Shown piece by piece: positions 4,965 to 5,404 of a DNA stretch of 5,404 nt; position 1 is the stretch's first letter, and each line of letters starts with the position of its first letter. The notes under the pieces are model-generated. The model saw only the letters and a list, made by a program, of their open reading frames with translations, was not told where the DNA came from and did not search any database. A program made the translations under genes and the position numbers. Source of the stretch: CALGLS01 sp047626155. GTDB lineage: Bacteria; Bacteroidota; Bacteroidia; Chitinophagales; Saprospiraceae. Location of the stretch: the NCBI GenBank assembly GCA_047626155.1, contig JBLHRR010000237.1, positions 1-5,404 of the forward strand, read 5' to 3'.

Positions 4965-5404
4965 TTCACCATGTCCGGATCCCCCATTTCCCCATCCTGG
5001 TAGGACTTAATTGTCTTTCTCATCTGTTCTTCATTGTTCATTACAAAAGGACCATATGAGAATACGGGCTCGTTTAGCGGCTTTCCACCCAGTACTAATA
5101 ATTCAGCGCCCTCTTTGCTATATAAGTTAATAACACTGTCCCCACGTTGATATAAGACCACTTGATTTTGTTTCAACAATTGCTGTCCTTCCAGCTCCAT
5201 TTCCCCATTTATACTGTAGACAAAAGCATTATGAGTTGGATCCGTAGGAATATCAATTCTTCCGTTAGGCTTGATTTTGATGTGATAATAAAAAGCAGGG
5301 GAAAGTGTTGTTATATCAGATTTCGCTTCATTCAACTGGCCCAAAACGACCTTTGCCCAGTAGTTCTCATTATCAATTACCCCCATTTTATCTTCTTGAT
5401 AAAC
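4961..5404 (-). CDS. Pirin-family protein, C-terminal part (5' end beyond window)
   Basis: The frame runs from the right edge to a TAA at 4963-4961, giving 147 visible codons. The Met at 5386 is internal: the frame stays open upstream as VYQEDK, joining smoothly to MGVIDNENYW, so the true start lies outside. Pirins are bicupin proteins of about 230-300 residues. Some members, such as E. coli YhhW, oxidise quercetin, and others act as cofactors or redox sensors. The visible part fits the C-terminal cupin: a strand pattern around HNAFVYSINGEMELEGQ, then GDSVINLYSKEGAELLVLGG, and the family's closing KPLNEPVFSYGPFVMN followed by a helix ending KSYQDGEMG. The metal-binding His and Glu residues belong to the N-terminal cupin and are not in view, so catalytic competence cannot be judged. 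It converges with the HhH-barrel gene, overlaps it by four bases, and no terminator is visible between them. Confidence 0.92.
   Translation of the reverse strand, partial: VYQEDKMGVIDNENYWAKVVLGQLNEAKSDITTLSPAFYYHIKIKPNGRIDIPTDPTHNAFVYSINGEMELEGQQLLKQNQVVLYQRGDSVINLYSKEGAELLVLGGKPLNEPVFSYGPFVMNNEEQMRKTIKSYQDGEMGDPDMVN

Overview
The window looks like part of a chromosome from an AT-rich member of the Bacteroidota, most likely the Saprospiria lineage (Saprospira, Lewinella, Haliscomenobacter and relatives). The evidence is a eukaryote-like GSII glutamine synthetase, start codons without Shine-Dalgarno sequences, one TAnnTTTG-type promoter element, and two family traits I recall from that group. 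These are a helix-hairpin-helix (HhH) tail with a TWP..A.LAA.G.W..L...QDEL.GG signature, and an HhH domain fused to a large outer-membrane barrel. The taxonomic call is inference and rests on no database search.

Layout from left to right. (1) 1-640, minus strand: a gene running off the left edge. Its protein has a short HU-like N-terminus, a central array of V-I-R-E-V type repeats, and at least two nearly identical AT-hook (KRGRPKK) repeats. (2) 641-1097: non-coding DNA with a perfect 15-bp inverted repeat, a second bulged inverted repeat, a pair of 20-bp direct repeats set 21 bp apart, and the terminator of the next gene. (3) 1098-2429, minus strand: a complete glutamine synthetase with intact catalytic motifs, followed by a lysine-rich linker and an HhH domain of about 80 residues. 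(4) 2430-2870: a divergent intergenic region with several small repeats, a long imperfect hairpin and a promoter candidate for the plus-strand gene. (5) 2871-4964, plus strand: an exported protein of 697 residues with a degenerate ComEA-like HhH domain and a predicted beta-barrel. (6) 4961-5404, minus strand: the C-terminal part of a pirin-family protein, running off the right edge. Its stop codon overlaps the stop of the barrel gene.

How the genes relate. Glutamine synthetase assimilates ammonium and is probably transcribed alone, because it has its own terminator and a long gap lies before the AT-hook gene. No shared pathway joins the four genes. The one common theme is that two neighbouring cytoplasmic proteins (glutamine synthetase and the AT-hook protein) carry basic or HhH modules usually associated with nucleic-acid binding, and the exported protein also has an HhH domain. 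The most notable observation is the fusion of glutamine synthetase to a basic linker and HhH tail. An A9 run lies exactly at the junction, and a one-base slip in either direction there would give an immediate stop and release an enzyme without the tail.
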